Of a stretch of 32,908 nucleotides of DNA, positions 8,339 through 15,708 are shown one piece after another. The translations under genes and the position numbers were made by a program. This DNA comes from a virus. The stretch is from the IMG/VR virus record IMGVR_UViG_3300027852_001419, positions 1 through 32,908 of that record, one strand, 5' to 3'. Below the pieces are notes generated by a model. The model had not been told where the DNA came from. It saw nothing but the letters and a program-made list of their open reading frames with translations, and searched no databases. Position 1 is the first letter of the stretch; the number at the start of each line of letters is the position of its first letter.

Positions 8339-8532
8339 CACGCCCCCCTAGTTTGGTTGATCCGCTTGGCCTGCTTGAACATGCGCAGGAGATAATCGAG
8401 CGGCATGTCCAGGCATTCACTCACAGGTGTTGAAAGGGTCGAGGCGACCTCGGCGACGACTACGTCTCCGTTTTCTCGCCACCATCGGACCCACCATCCT
8501 CCGTCGAACCGAGGGCCGGTTCGAGAAAAGGG
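8338..8532 (-). CDS. E' frame: predicted -1 frameshift extension of tail assembly chaperone E
   Basis: In the -1 frame relative to E there is an open stretch of 62 codons from the slippery site (minus-strand heptamer C CCT TTT at 8532-8526) to a TGA at 8340-8338. The stop overlaps the tape measure ATG. The heptamer fits the X XXY YYZ rule exactly in E's reading frame (Pro99, Phe100), so slippage would re-pair CCC and TTT. The fusion would be 162 residues, ending LDYLLRMFKQAKR plus nine residues. Conserved -1 frameshifting in the two tail-chaperone genes upstream of the tape measure is established for many long-tailed phages. Independent initiation at an internal ATG is the alternative. Confidence 0.75.
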   Translation of the reverse strand, partial: PFSRTGPRFDGGWWVRWWRENGDVVVAEVASTLSTPVSECLDMPLDYLLRMFKQAKRINQTRGA

Positions 8533-8825
8533 CCAGCCACCGCTTGCAGCTTTTCGATATCCTTGTGGTGCATCTCGTCGACAACCTCGCCGGGTTCAAC
8601 GATGACAATCTTGAGCGTTTCCATCGCCTGTTCGGCACTGAGGACCATGCCTTCACCATCCTCGCCAATGTCTTGACCGACGTTCTGCTTTTTGATCGCG
8701 TCCAGCACCTTATCCATGGCGATCATCGCGCGGCCATTCAGAGCGCGGACAGTCACTTTGGTGTATTCTTCGCCACCGACTTTCACGGGGTAGTCGAGCG
8801 GGCAGTCTTCCGTTTCCCAAGCCAT
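8460..8825 (-). CDS. E: Tail assembly chaperone E (P2 gpE/Mu gp41-like)
   Basis: A 121-residue acidic, soluble protein between tail tube and tape measure, the position of the tail assembly chaperones that coat the tape measure. It contains YPVKVGGEEYTKVTVRALNG near the N-terminus, as in the gp41/E family, followed by a helical acidic region and a disordered Gly/Glu-rich end (from about residue 105). ATG at 8825 has AAGGAG upstream. Residues 99-100 are encoded by the slippery sequence described separately, so the C-terminal 21 residues are present only in the unshifted form. Confidence 0.85.
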   Translation of the reverse strand: MAWETEDCPLDYPVKVGGEEYTKVTVRALNGRAMIAMDKVLDAIKKQNVGQDIGEDGEGMVLSAEQAMETLKIVIVEPGEVVDEMHHKDIEKLQAVAGPFLEPALGSTEDGGSDGGEKTET

Positions 8826-8853
8826 GGGGGTTCTCCTTGTTCAGAAACGACAA

Positions 8854-8871
8854 AGGGGGCCGAAGCCCCCT
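8854..8871 (-). terminator. Intra-operon hairpin with C(UUCG)G tetraloop
   Basis: On the minus strand AGGGGGC and GCCCCCT form a perfect 7-bp GC-rich stem closed by a TTCG loop, giving the extra-stable C(UUCG)G tetraloop, followed by TTTG. It lies between the tail tube stop and the chaperone E start, inside the late operon. The short T-run suggests partial termination or an mRNA-stabilising 3' end that keeps tube transcripts more abundant than chaperone and tape measure transcripts. The stem is seen directly; the function is inferred. Confidence 0.6.
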
Positions 8872-8894
8872 CATTGATTGGTTTGTGGTCTTGA

Positions 8895-9425
8895 TCAGCC
8901 CAGGCGCAGGATGCTGTTTTCAGTCGCCTTGACGGCCTGACCGTCGATCCGAACTGTGTTGGTCCAGAAGTCGAAGTAGTATTTCTCGACCCCCGCAAAC
9001 CACAGCTCATAGGTTGTGATGCCCTTGATGCCGTATTCGTTGCCCTTGGCATCCCCACCCTTGTAGGCATCCGGGGCGATAGACCCGAGATAGCCCGTCA
9101 GAATGGCCTTGGTTTCCAACGCGTCCCCTGTCCGCAGGTCACGGACAACGCCGTAGCTGAAGAACGGCATCGGCTTCTTCGTGCCGAACCCGAACTGGCC
9201 CAGCAGTTGAGGATCTTCGCCGTTGAGCTGGAACGAGCTTTCCAGCTTTTCCATTTTGCCGGTCGGGACTTCGATCTTGCCGTGGCTGCCGCCCGCCATG
9301 TGATCTTCGAACATCTCTTCCAGCGTTGGCAACTTGTGCTCGGTGATGGTCAGGTGCTTCGAGTTGGACGGGTCGTGGTCGCCGCAAAACAAGTTGGCGG
9401 CTTCTTGGATGAAAATGGTGGACAT
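8895..9425 (-). CDS. FII: Major tail tube protein FII (P2 gpFII)
   Basis: A 176-residue protein of the P2 FII family, which polymerises into the inner tube of the contractile tail. Family-typical stretches include the N-terminal FIQEAANLFCGD, then LTITEHKLPTLEEMFEDHMAGG, and the C-terminal GITTYELWFAGVEKYYFDFW. It directly follows the sheath gene, as in P2, with 12 bases between them. ATG at 9425 is the only sensible start. Confidence 0.93.
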   Translation of the reverse strand: MSTIFIQEAANLFCGDHDPSNSKHLTITEHKLPTLEEMFEDHMAGGSHGKIEVPTGKMEKLESSFQLNGEDPQLLGQFGFGTKKPMPFFSYGVVRDLRTGDALETKAILTGYLGSIAPDAYKGGDAKGNEYGIKGITTYELWFAGVEKYYFDFWTNTVRIDGQAVKATENSILRLG

Positions 9426-9437
9426 ATCGCCCCTCCC

Positions 9438-10634
9438 TTATTGCAGCTTGGACGCAAGGTCTTCGAAGGCCGAAGGCAGACGCTCACTGTCGATGGTGAT
9501 GTGGACAAGGACCGGCGCTTCTTCGGCGGCGGCGGTGATTGTGATGCTACCCTGCTGAAGCTGAGCAACCGGGTTCAAACTGGCATCGAACGAAATCGCA
9601 AAACCCAGAATGTCCCCGGTGGCTTCCAGAGCCCGAAGGAAATTCGCCATCGTTTCCTTGATGTCCTCGATGGTGCCTTGGTTGATCACACGGCGGCCCA
9701 GGAACAAGCGCAGCGTGTTCAGGTATGCGGTGTGGATGTAATCCCGGCCCCGGCGCACGTTGTAGAAACGATAGGTCGGTTCAGATGCTGCGGTGTCAGT
9801 CGCAATAAACACGAAACCGGAGTCCGCGATGGCGCCCGGCGCGCCCATGGCCCCGCGAACAATGATGCCGCCGTTCTGCGACAGGATCAGCTGCCCCTCA
9901 GTCGCCCCATCGGTGATGCTGAACGGGATATCCCGGTTCGGAGCCACGATGTTCATCGGTCGATTTGCGGCCGATTTGAACGGGCGCCCGCCGTTTTCGT
10001 TGTCCACCATTGCCAACAGGGCAAGAGCGGCGCCACAGCTGTCCACGTCCACGGCAGGGTTGCCGATCTTTACCCAGGTCTCAACCGGGATGACCCGATC
10101 AGAGGTGATGGTCTCGCGCCAGTCGGTGAAGGCTTGCAGCGAACTGTGCGGCCCGGTGACGACAGCCACCGCTTCCAGCTTGTCCAAAGTGGATTGCAGA
10201 GCCGTGACAACCACATTTGCGGAGTTCGAGGTTTCCTGCTGGTGCGTGAAACCCGGAACACCGACCAAGCGCGGCGCGATGCCAAGGATGGATGCCGCAT
10301 CCTCAAGCACGGCCACGCCAGCCACCAGATTGGCCAGAGTGCCGGCCTCGTCCGCACCTTCTTCGACGACAACCACAATCACATTGCAGGAATTGTCACC
10401 CGAATGCGCATCAATCAGCGTGAATTGGCTTTCAACCGATCCGCCGGCACCCAGGTCAGCGATCTTGTCATCATCCTGGCTGTTGACCAGCACCGGCGTA
10501 TTGAGCGGGAAAGTGGCCGCGTTGGCGTTGGGCGCTGTCACGACAAGAGCGAGCGTCGAAAAGTCCCCGACCTGTGCCGGAAGAGGCCCAGTGGTGACTT
10601 CGTTGATGGTAATACCAAAGGCAGGCTGTGCCAT
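9438..10634 (-). CDS. FI: Tail sheath protein FI (P2 gpFI)
   Basis: A 398-residue contractile sheath protein. The N-terminus has GITINEVTTGPLPAQVGDFSTL, equivalent to the opening of P2 FI where an early strand is exchanged between subunits. The middle has VVTGPHSSLQAFTDWRE, and the C-terminal domain has RFYNVRRGRDYIHTAYLNTL followed by the INQGTIEDIKETMANFLRAL segment found in sheath proteins. Length agrees with P2 FI (396 residues). The upstream region contains a terminator-like hairpin, so the sheath may also have its own promoter or mRNA 5' end. Confidence 0.95.
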   Translation of the reverse strand: MAQPAFGITINEVTTGPLPAQVGDFSTLALVVTAPNANAATFPLNTPVLVNSQDDDKIADLGAGGSVESQFTLIDAHSGDNSCNVIVVVVEEGADEAGTLANLVAGVAVLEDAASILGIAPRLVGVPGFTHQQETSNSANVVVTALQSTLDKLEAVAVVTGPHSSLQAFTDWRETITSDRVIPVETWVKIGNPAVDVDSCGAALALLAMVDNENGGRPFKSAANRPMNIVAPNRDIPFSITDGATEGQLILSQNGGIIVRGAMGAPGAIADSGFVFIATDTAASEPTYRFYNVRRGRDYIHTAYLNTLRLFLGRRVINQGTIEDIKETMANFLRALEATGDILGFAISFDASLNPVAQLQQGSITITAAAEEAPVLVHITIDSERLPSAFEDLASKLQ

Positions 10635-10652
10635 GGGTGGTCCTCCAAAGGG

Positions 10653-10674
10653 AAAAGCCCGCGCAAAAGCGGGC
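10653..10674 (-). terminator. Terminator-like hairpin upstream of the sheath gene
   Basis: On the minus strand GCCCGC and GCGGGC pair (6 bp) around a six-base loop TTTTGC, immediately followed by TTTTCC. It lies between the stop of the 167-residue fibre-region gene and the sheath start. As an intrinsic terminator it would be weak to moderate; as an attenuator or RNA end it would separate fibre from sheath expression. Structure is seen, function inferred. Confidence 0.5.
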
Positions 10675-10700
10675 CCAAGTCGGTTTGAGTTGTGGCCGGA

Positions 10701-11204
10701 TTAGGCCGGGTGGATCAGAGCAAGGGCGGCGGTGAAGGCCGCGTTTGCCTCGGCCTTTGCATTGGCCAGGGCGGTGGTGAGTTGGGTTTCGATGTCGTCG
10801 GCATCGGCGGGAACGGCTTCAACGGCCGCTTTTGCTTCGGTCTCAATAGCTCCGACCAGCAGGGCAGTCTCGCGAAATGCGTTGGCCTTCGAGATGATCA
10901 GGGCCAACATACCGGCACGATCCAAGCCACGCGCGGCGGCTTCGCGGTCAATGATTGCCAGCTCCTCGGCGCGGGCCGCATCGGGGTCACGGGCGATCTG
11001 TTCCTTGAACAGCCATTCGGCGATCTTACCGGGTGCGGCGGTGGCGATCTGGGCGCGGTAGGTGTCGGCGAACTGGGTGACCAGATCCGAGGCCTGCGCT
11101 TTCATGGCCGTGCCAACAGCCGCTTGGGAATAGCCTAGCGCCAGGGCGTCCTCGCGGGTTGTTCCCACGGTGGTTCGCGGGCCTTCGGTAACGGTGATTT
11201 TCAT
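10701..11204 (-). CDS. Helical protein between fibre and sheath genes; possible tail-fibre assembly factor
   Basis: A 167-residue protein, strongly helical and Ala-rich (KANAFRETALLVGAIETEAKAAVEAV; TQLTTALANAKAEANAAFT). The central stretch around AEWLFKEQIARDPDAARAE recalls helical regions of phage fibre-assembly proteins, but the resemblance is loose. It is placed after the fibre-like genes and before the sheath, where P2-like phages have the fibre chaperone G. The ATG at 11204 is preceded by AAGGAGG. I would treat the assembly-factor idea as a hypothesis. Confidence 0.7.
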   Translation of the reverse strand: MKITVTEGPRTTVGTTREDALALGYSQAAVGTAMKAQASDLVTQFADTYRAQIATAAPGKIAEWLFKEQIARDPDAARAEELAIIDREAAARGLDRAGMLALIISKANAFRETALLVGAIETEAKAAVEAVPADADDIETQLTTALANAKAEANAAFTAALALIHPA

Positions 11205-11214
11205 GGGGGCCTCC

Positions 11215-12009
11215 TTAGGATTGAAGCATGTTGGTGCCGATCACGCCGCCTTCGGAAAGGGCAGCGCCGTTCAACAGGGTGGTGGTGTAAGGGGCGATTT
11301 GGGCGATGCCATTTACAGCACTGGTGACGCCATAGATCGCGCCATCTAGGGTGATGGCGTGCAAGCTCAGCTTGGCAACGGTGCCAGCGTGGGCACTGAT
11401 CAGCCCGAAACCGTTGCTGCCCGTCACAGTGCCGCCCCGCATGACAAGGGAAGTTTCACCACCTGCGGAGTATCGCACCAGGCTGTCCGAAGACGACAAC
11501 GGTAAGCCCGGATCGGGCAATACGGCAGGTAACTGCACATCGACATTTTCCAGCTTCACGCTGGAAAGTCCGTTTTGCAGGAAGCCATACAGGACATTGA
11601 ATGTCGCTGTGGCATAGCCTTGCACGTCCAGAACCGGGTTGGCCCCATCACCATCCTTGTAGAGCAAGCTGGTGACGTTGTTTTGACGAATGTTCGTATC
11701 GACAACATAAGTCTTGCCCGCCAAAAGTTTGATTTGGGCATAAGACCCCGCCGGGGCCGCTTCGACAGCCGCCACCACCGTGTTGAACGTGCCGCCCTCA
11801 ACATTCGTCGGGTTGGCCTCATCCGGGTCCACCGTGGCCGAGAAGTGCATTTCATTGCGGATCGTGCTGACCAGGTTGTTTGCGAGCGCACCATAGGCAC
11901 CCTCGGCCGTGGCAATGTCTGCCTGAAGGTTGGCGCGCTGGGTCTCAAAATACGCCTGCAATGACCCATAGCCACTGATCAGCGCGTCGATTTCCTGTTG
12001 TGTCGGCAT
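11215..12009 (-). CDS. Beta-rich tail fibre/spike-like protein
   Basis: A 264-residue protein. Residues 1-50 are helical (IDALISGYGSLQAYFETQRANLQADI), suited to trimerisation or attachment. From about residue 60 on it shows short repeating beta strands with asparagines (NVEGGTFNTVVAAVEAAP, KLENVDVQLPAV, LVMRGGTVTGSNGFG), resembling right-handed beta-helix tailspikes. A receptor-binding role is inferred from fold pattern and its place beside the collar fibre. It is short for an enzyme-bearing spike, and no catalytic residues can be named. Confidence 0.65.
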   Translation of the reverse strand: MPTQQEIDALISGYGSLQAYFETQRANLQADIATAEGAYGALANNLVSTIRNEMHFSATVDPDEANPTNVEGGTFNTVVAAVEAAPAGSYAQIKLLAGKTYVVDTNIRQNNVTSLLYKDGDGANPVLDVQGYATATFNVLYGFLQNGLSSVKLENVDVQLPAVLPDPGLPLSSSDSLVRYSAGGETSLVMRGGTVTGSNGFGLISAHAGTVAKLSLHAITLDGAIYGVTSAVNGIAQIAPYTTTLLNGAALSEGGVIGTNMLQS

Positions 12010-12018
12010 GTTGGCCTC

Positions 12019-13170
12019 CTAGAGCTTGATGCAGAAATTCACCGCGACGTTGCGCGGGCGGGTTTCGTCGGCATGGCGGGCGTTGACCTGTCCGGCCTCG
12101 TCGCTCAGAGCAGACGTAAAGGGAATGGACGCTGCTGGGTCGGCCCCCGTGTAGCGAGTGTTTGCAAGAGCCGCGCCGCCATACAATTCATGCTTCGTAG
12201 AGCCGCCTTGCAGGTGGTCGTGATCTTGGACGGCGTCATCTTGGTGCGAACCAATCACACGTCCAGCATCCACGCCGCGACCGTCGTCCAGGCCGCGCAG
12301 AAATTCACCGCGCAGGTCTGGCAACTCGAACGTGGTGGCTCCGTCACCCGCGCCGTAGGTGTCTCCAATCACGGCGTAGAGCGCCGCATAGTCCGTGCGT
12401 GAAACAGCGACCCCGTTACATTTCAGGAAACCATCAGGAGCAGTATCTCCAGCGAAGGCAATGATTTCCCCGGTTGGGTTGCGGGCGGCGGCGATCAAAT
12501 CGTTGACCTGTGCCTGGGTGAAATACCGCGCGTCACCGCGTACCTGGTTTAGATAATTGGAGTGCGGATCATCGGCCTCAGCGTGCCGGGCGGCTTCGCC
12601 TTTCGGCTCGTACCGCGCAGCGGCGCGCTCAATCGTCAGATACTGCGCGTGCGGGTCGTCAGCCTGGGCGTGCACAGCAAGTTCGTCCGTTTGTTCACTC
12701 TGCCGACGTTCGAGATTTGCCAGTGCGGTGGCAACCACGACAGAATGGTCCAGCAGCTCGTCGTCGGGTGCATCAACAATGATCACACCGTCGGAAACCC
12801 GGCTGAAATCCAGAACGTGTTCGAAGATGTATGCCAGGCTGCCAGCCGTACGAACCTGATCAGATGGGAACGTGCAAAGCGCGATCAGTTCGCCGTTTGC
12901 GTCCAGAAACCCAAGTTCACGTACATCGAAAGCGGGTGTCTCTGCTGGCAGCTCAGCGACCACGCGCCACACATTATCAGCTAACAACGATCGACGCTCA
13001 ATTGCTACGCGTGCCTGCTCCCCCACAAGAGCAGATTGGTCAAATGCCCCAGCGTATTCTGCACCGCCACCGTCACCGACGGCGATAGAGGTAATCACAA
13101 CAGAGGATGATGACCCAGCGGCCAAGGTGACCAGCGCAAGGCCCCGGTCAGTGAGGATCGTTGTCGCCAT
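12019..13170 (-). CDS. H: Tail-collar fibre protein (P2 gpH-type N-terminus with Tail Collar domain)
   Basis: A 383-residue fibre. Residues 1-150 match the phage tail-collar fibre N-terminal domain (opening TILTDRGLALVTLAAG; FDVRELGFLDANGELIALC). Between about 165 and 220 are two repeats of the fibre motif H-A-x-A-D-D-P-H-x-x-Y-L. The C-terminal part has the Tail Collar domain, PTGEIIAFAGDTAPDGFLKC and TTFELPDLRGEFLRGLDDG, ending RPRNVAVNFCIKL. N-terminus should dock to baseplate protein I. Its start overlaps the stop of I (ATGA-type), as in P2 gene order. Confidence 0.9.
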   Translation of the reverse strand: MATTILTDRGLALVTLAAGSSSSVVITSIAVGDGGGAEYAGAFDQSALVGEQARVAIERRSLLADNVWRVVAELPAETPAFDVRELGFLDANGELIALCTFPSDQVRTAGSLAYIFEHVLDFSRVSDGVIIVDAPDDELLDHSVVVATALANLERRQSEQTDELAVHAQADDPHAQYLTIERAAARYEPKGEAARHAEADDPHSNYLNQVRGDARYFTQAQVNDLIAAARNPTGEIIAFAGDTAPDGFLKCNGVAVSRTDYAALYAVIGDTYGAGDGATTFELPDLRGEFLRGLDDGRGVDAGRVIGSHQDDAVQDHDHLQGGSTKHELYGGAALANTRYTGADPAASIPFTSALSDEAGQVNARHADETRPRNVAVNFCIKL

Positions 13171-13721
13171 CAGGTAGGTCTCCCTTGCACGTCATGAGTC
13201 AATCGGCTGACCCTGCGGGTTCTCGTCCCAAATCGGACAGAAATTTTGGTCTCAAATCGCTCGCCAACACGCACCCCAAAGTGTGCCCGGGCTGGTTTTA
13301 CGTCGTTAATCGCGCCGGTAACGGCTTCAATCAAACGATTGTCGATCTGATATCCGTTCGAAAACAAGTCATCCGCAGCAGCAATCACCGTGAAGGTGAA
13401 CGGTGCGCCGCCATCTTGGAACCACTCGACAATTTCAAGAGAAAAACCAATTGCGCCTAGCGCCTTAGACACAGAACCTAATGTTCCCTTACGGCTGTGA
13501 ACCGCGATTGAGGCGGCCACAACTGATCGCTTTGTTTCCTCAGCCCAACCTTCATCCCAGCGATCAACGCTTACCGCGTCAGCAAGGAAAGGAAGCAGGG
13601 CAATTGGGCATTTTTCTGGGGACCAAAGGGCGGGCAGCTGATACCTTTCCGAATGCTTGGAGAACGCCGTTTCAAGTGCGCGCTCAATCGGCCCGGAATG
13701 AGCAGGAAGCACGCTATTCAT
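13170..13721 (-). CDS. I: Baseplate wedge protein I (P2 gpI)
   Basis: A 183-residue protein of the P2 gpI family that connects the baseplate wedge to the tail fibre. The family core is visible: PIERALETAFSKHSERYQLP, LLPFLADAVSVDRWDEGW and SIAVHSRKGTLGSVSKAL (the helix-rich region with conserved Trp and Gly). I use the ATG at 13721, which overlaps the end of J by eight bases; upstream in-frame sequence only reads through J. J-I-H order is that of P2. Confidence 0.92.
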   Translation of the reverse strand: MNSVLPAHSGPIERALETAFSKHSERYQLPALWSPEKCPIALLPFLADAVSVDRWDEGWAEETKRSVVAASIAVHSRKGTLGSVSKALGAIGFSLEIVEWFQDGGAPFTFTVIAAADDLFSNGYQIDNRLIEAVTGAINDVKPARAHFGVRVGERFETKISVRFGTRTRRVSRLTHDVQGRPT

Positions 13722-14640
13722 TGGTGTCGCCCTGAACAATTGAAACGGATGTAGCGGTCGCATATTCACTAGTGCCAATCGCGATGACTGACAAAGGTGC
13801 AATCAGATCGACGGAATGAACACCCTCGACATGCAACGCGCTCACAACGCCAGAGGGAGAGATATCTCCCCCCAACCGGCGAGATCCCCCGAGGAAGCCA
13901 GTCAAGCTTGCCTGCGCCAGTGCCAATGCCTGTGCACCAGCTACACCGGGCAGGATGTTTACTGTGGCGTCGATCACAAATGCCACAGACGTAGCCTCTT
14001 GAACCGTCGCGTTAGTGGTCATGGGGCGCACGTTTTCGAGGTGATCTTGCACCTCTGTGACAATGCCAGCGGTCAAAACCTCCCCTTCTTCCGGCAGGAG
14101 ATGAACCACGACATTCCCGGGCGTCGGGCTTTCAACGTATGCATCTGCGACGACATCGGGACGCACATTCATGGCGTGATACCGCCACGCCTGAGGTGGC
14201 CCTGCCACCGACCGCCCATCAACGGACGCGGCGATCCGAAGCCGAAATTCCCCATCAGCCTCTAGCGTGTCAGGAACAACAGGCGTTGAACCTGGGTCTC
14301 CAACAACTGTGATTGGGCGCTCGACACCAAACAGTGCCCCTAGAGCATCGAGATCGGTGTCAGCCGAATACTGCAACAGCATCGAACGGGCTGCATCATT
14401 CACCCGAGATTGAAGCGCCAGCGAATGATAAGCCGTCGCTTGGATCACCTTGGCGACAAGGTTCCCCTCAGCTTTCAACGTTGCTGCCATGTGTGACCGG
14501 CTCGGCTCGCCGCGTTCTTCAGCAGCAACCGGGTCTTCCAAGAATTCAGTCAGAAACAGTGCCTCGATCTCTTCACGGATTGCATCGACCGACAGTTCTT
14601 CAACGACTGTTGGCGCGGGCAAGTTCTTCAAATCAAGCAT
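13714..14640 (-). CDS. J: Baseplate wedge protein J (P2 gpJ, gp6-like)
   Basis: A 308-residue member of the Baseplate_J family, the wedge component that dimerises to close the baseplate ring. Visible hallmarks: NLPAPTVVEELSVDAIREE at the N-terminus, AYHSLALQSRVNDAARSMLL, DALGALFGVER, and the C-terminal GGDISPSGVVSALHVEGV. It begins with ATG nine bases after the stop of W and ends overlapping I. Length is close to P2 J (302 residues). Confidence 0.93.
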   Translation of the reverse strand: MLDLKNLPAPTVVEELSVDAIREEIEALFLTEFLEDPVAAEERGEPSRSHMAATLKAEGNLVAKVIQATAYHSLALQSRVNDAARSMLLQYSADTDLDALGALFGVERPITVVGDPGSTPVVPDTLEADGEFRLRIAASVDGRSVAGPPQAWRYHAMNVRPDVVADAYVESPTPGNVVVHLLPEEGEVLTAGIVTEVQDHLENVRPMTTNATVQEATSVAFVIDATVNILPGVAGAQALALAQASLTGFLGGSRRLGGDISPSGVVSALHVEGVHSVDLIAPLSVIAIGTSEYATATSVSIVQGDTNE

Positions 14641-14649
14641 GCGGGGCTC

Positions 14650-15024
14650 CTACAGCGGAAACTCGAACACCTCCGAACCCGCTTCATCGAGATTTCCTTC
14701 AAGCGCCAGAGGGCGGTACTCGCCCTCCATGCGCATGGTGATCCGGCCATCAGACCCAACTTTAGTGAATGTGATCCGCGAGACCTTGAACCGGGGCTCG
14801 AACACATCAATTGCAGCGCTCAGCACCGATGCCATCCGGGACAGCACGGCCTCGGTCATGTTTTCCCGACCAAGAAAAGTGGGGATGCCCGAGCCGTAGT
14901 ATTCACGAATGACTCGGTCGCCAAATGACGTCAGGATCAACTCGCGAATACTCTGCTGGACTGCCGCCCATCCGGTTAGAGTTTCGCCGGTCAGGCGATC
15001 AAAATCAGCGCTCAGCACCGCCAT
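14650..15024 (-). CDS. W: Baseplate protein W (P2 gpW, gp25-like)
   Basis: A 124-residue protein of the gp25/P2 W family, the wedge component that nucleates sheath assembly. It shows the characteristic VQQSIRELILTSFGDRVIREYYGSG (here split: SIRELILTSFGDRVI then REYYGSGIP) and a later EPRFKVSRITFT with acidic C-terminus. The start lies within the end of the preceding 69-residue gene (20-base overlap). Confidence 0.92.
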   Translation of the reverse strand: MAVLSADFDRLTGETLTGWAAVQQSIRELILTSFGDRVIREYYGSGIPTFLGRENMTEAVLSRMASVLSAAIDVFEPRFKVSRITFTKVGSDGRITMRMEGEYRPLALEGNLDEAGSEVFEFPL

Positions 15025-15214
15025 CAGACGGGGCCTCCTTTGCGGGGCGCTTCACAGGTTTGGCCGCCTGGACTTCGATTTCGAGGCGGGAGTGGTCACC
15101 AACCGTGGGGAAAACCAGCTTTGTCTGGTCGCCCACTTTCACAATGGTGCCGCTCAGAGCGCGCGGGTCGTTGGCGCGCTTCATCAGCGCGTTGGTGGTT
15201 TGCTTGTCGAACAT
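15005..15214 (-). CDS. Small phage protein between V and W
   Basis: A 69-residue protein. A beta-like segment GTIVKVGDQTKLVFPTVG is followed by a basic, Pro/Ala/Lys-rich tail. No membrane segment is visible. A good AAGGAG site precedes its ATG at 15214, and it overlaps W. It sits between the spike V and W, where P2 has no gene; a baseplate accessory role is possible. The family is not recognised. Confidence 0.65.
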   Translation of the reverse strand: MFDKQTTNALMKRANDPRALSGTIVKVGDQTKLVFPTVGDHSRLEIEVQAAKPVKRPAKEAPSDGGAER

Positions 15215-15225
15215 GGTGTTTCTCC

Positions 15226-15708
15226 TTACAGCGGATCGCCAGTCTGGCCGGAGCCCGGGACAATGCCGCTGTGCTTGTGATCGCTCCCGACATTTTTGCC
15301 GTTATGCGTCAAGGCAGCACCCGTGATGTCGAGTGTGCCAGTGAGTTTGATGCCACTGCCGTCGACCGAAACGGTAACCCCGCCAATGGTCAGCACGTGG
15401 GTACCCCCAGTGCTTCCCGGTGACTGATTGGCATCGGAAAAGCCAAGAGGCTGTGCGACCGCCTGGCGTAGATCACCAGTTGGCGCGATAGCCGTCATTT
15501 TTTGCCCTTCGCTGGGCGGTGAATGCAGCTTCAACGCCCCGCCGATCTGCGCGTAGGGGAGCTTGGCCGAAAGAAAACCATCGCCCCAGTCCAAGCGGAC
15601 CCAGCCCTCGCCAGCGTTTACCTCAGCCACAGTTCCGTGCCGGGCCATACCCGCGATCCGGCGTTGCACAAGAGCCAGCGCCTCGGCCATGTCCTCGAGT
15701 GCTTTCAT
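15226..15708 (-). CDS. V: Baseplate spike protein V (P2 gpV)
   Basis: A 160-residue protein of the P2 V family, the trimeric membrane-piercing spike. The OB-fold is at about residues 20-90 (HGTVAEVNAGEGWVRLDW; SPPSEGQKMTAIAPTGDL). The C-terminus carries the tip with a H-x-H pair in VGSDHKHSGIVPG, the metal (iron) ligands known from P2 and phi92 spikes. The start overlaps the stop of the preceding gene as TGATG. It is somewhat shorter than P2 V (211 residues), so the beta-helix shaft is probably short. Confidence 0.9.
   Translation of the reverse strand: MKALEDMAEALALVQRRIAGMARHGTVAEVNAGEGWVRLDWGDGFLSAKLPYAQIGGALKLHSPPSEGQKMTAIAPTGDLRQAVAQPLGFSDANQSPGSTGGTHVLTIGGVTVSVDGSGIKLTGTLDITGAALTHNGKNVGSDHKHSGIVPGSGQTGDPL

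Noticed and set aside
9207-10688. Very long plus-strand open frame (493 codons) opposite sheath and tube genes
   Set aside because: It is antisense to two unmistakable phage genes; long antisense frames are expected in GC-rich coding DNA, and the product is rich in Arg, His and Asp without any domain.
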